Source: Negativicutes bacterium UBA1444
GTDB taxonomy: Bacteria > Bacillota > Negativicutes > UBA1444
Assembly (NCBI GenBank): GCA_002329525.1
Contig: DCTI01000250.1
Location: 801-7,192 of the forward strand
Reading direction: 5' to 3'
Length of the DNA stretch: 6,392 nucleotides
This document shows, one piece after another, positions 6,056-6,392 of this stretch. A program made the position numbers and the translations under genes. The number at the start of each line of letters is the position of its first letter. The first letter of the stretch is position 1. Below the pieces are notes generated by a model. The model saw only the letters and a list, made by a program, of their open reading frames with translations, had not been told where the DNA came from and searched no databases.

Positions 6056-6392
6056 TCCGATGCTCCTTCCCCGGCCGCTCCTTTCAGTTTGTCCATAATG
6101 GATTTCAGCGACCAGTTCTCCGTTGCCGGCTCCATTGGTCGGGGCTCCGCCGGCGACGGTTTTCCCAGCGCCAAATGCACCGCATTCCAGATTCCAGGCT
6201 TCTCAAAGCCCTTCCGCCAGGCAGCCACCCCCGCCAGATCGTACTTTTTGGCCAGTTCCGCCTTCAACGCCAGGGATTTCTCATCCTCGATCCACACCTT
6301 ATAACGGTAGGCGCCGTCGCCGTACTCGATATAGTGCTGACCGGCGGCGGACAGCCATTGCGGTTTCAGGTTGTAGCGGGCCACCCGGATAT
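6052..6392 (-). CDS. Glycoside hydrolase family 18-like protein, C-terminal end (cut by window edge)
   Basis: The frame stays open to the right edge, giving 112 complete residues up to the TGA at 6052-6054. The sequence resembles the last strand and helix of GH18 barrels of the YaaH/SleL or chitinase-like type. An aromatic, polar stretch with YIEYGDG and YRYKVWIEDEKSLALKAELA (visible residues about 20-48) is followed by YDLAGVAAWRKGFEKPGIW, matching the family pattern in which W-x-ED-x-x-S is followed by L-x-G-x-x-x-W-R-x-G and a terminal IW. Such enzymes cleave beta-1,4-linked N-acetylglucosamine-containing glycans, including peptidoglycan. After the barrel comes a Pro/Glu-rich tail of about 35 residues with a short helical segment (SLKSIMDKLKG). 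The catalytic DxxDxDxE region is outside the window, so activity cannot be judged. The GTG at 6384 is internal to the domain and not the true start. The stop overlaps the DUF4127 start by ATGA. Confidence 0.78.
   Translation of the reverse strand, partial: IRVARYNLKPQWLSAAGQHYIEYGDGAYRYKVWIEDEKSLALKAELAKKYDLAGVAAWRKGFEKPGIWNAVHLALGKPSPAEPRPMEPATENWSLKSIMDKLKGAAGEGASE

Noticed and set aside
6382..6384. GTG as the start of the right-most gene
   Set aside because: The frame is open to the window edge, and the residues around this GTG belong to a GH18-like domain that needs several hundred residues upstream.

Overview
The window reads as chromosomal DNA from a GC-rich anaerobic bacterium, most likely Bacillota and possibly a diderm Negativicutes lineage. 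The reasons are strong AGGAGG-type ribosome binding sites, a consensus sigma-A-like promoter, a DUF4127 protein, a pyruvate,phosphate dikinase (PPDK) and an NlpC/P60 enzyme of the N-terminal-stabilising/SH3/SH3 type. The taxon is an inference. No mobile element, RNA gene or CRISPR array is visible. All six genes lie on the minus strand, so transcription runs from the right end of the window to the left.

From right to left, the first block (about 6392 to 1893) is a compact cell-envelope gene set. It contains the C-terminus of a glycoside hydrolase family 18-like protein, then an exported DUF4127 protein overlapping it by ATGA. Next comes an exported protein that joins a VanX-type D-Ala-D-Ala dipeptidase to an L,D-transpeptidase (YkuD/COG3786-type) domain, 13 bases after the DUF4127 stop. 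Last is an exported NlpC/P60 endopeptidase only 4 bases after the fusion gene. The spacing implies one mRNA with translational coupling. Three members are recognisable glycan- or peptide-acting wall enzymes, so the set looks like a peptidoglycan remodelling or turnover module, and DUF4127 is linked to it by context.

A short secreted protein of unknown function (1843 to 1031) follows after 49 bases with its own strong ribosome binding site. It may be the last gene of the same transcript.

The AT-richer gap 858-1030 separates this block from the PPDK gene (857 to beyond the left edge). The gap holds a well-formed promoter (TTGAAA, 17 bases, TACAAT) reading into PPDK, and several CAGACA-type repeats around it. 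PPDK is central carbon metabolism and appears to be an independent transcription unit. Only its N-terminal third is present.

The most notable items are the signal-peptide-bearing dipeptidase/L,D-transpeptidase fusion and the placement of DUF4127 inside a coupled wall-enzyme operon.
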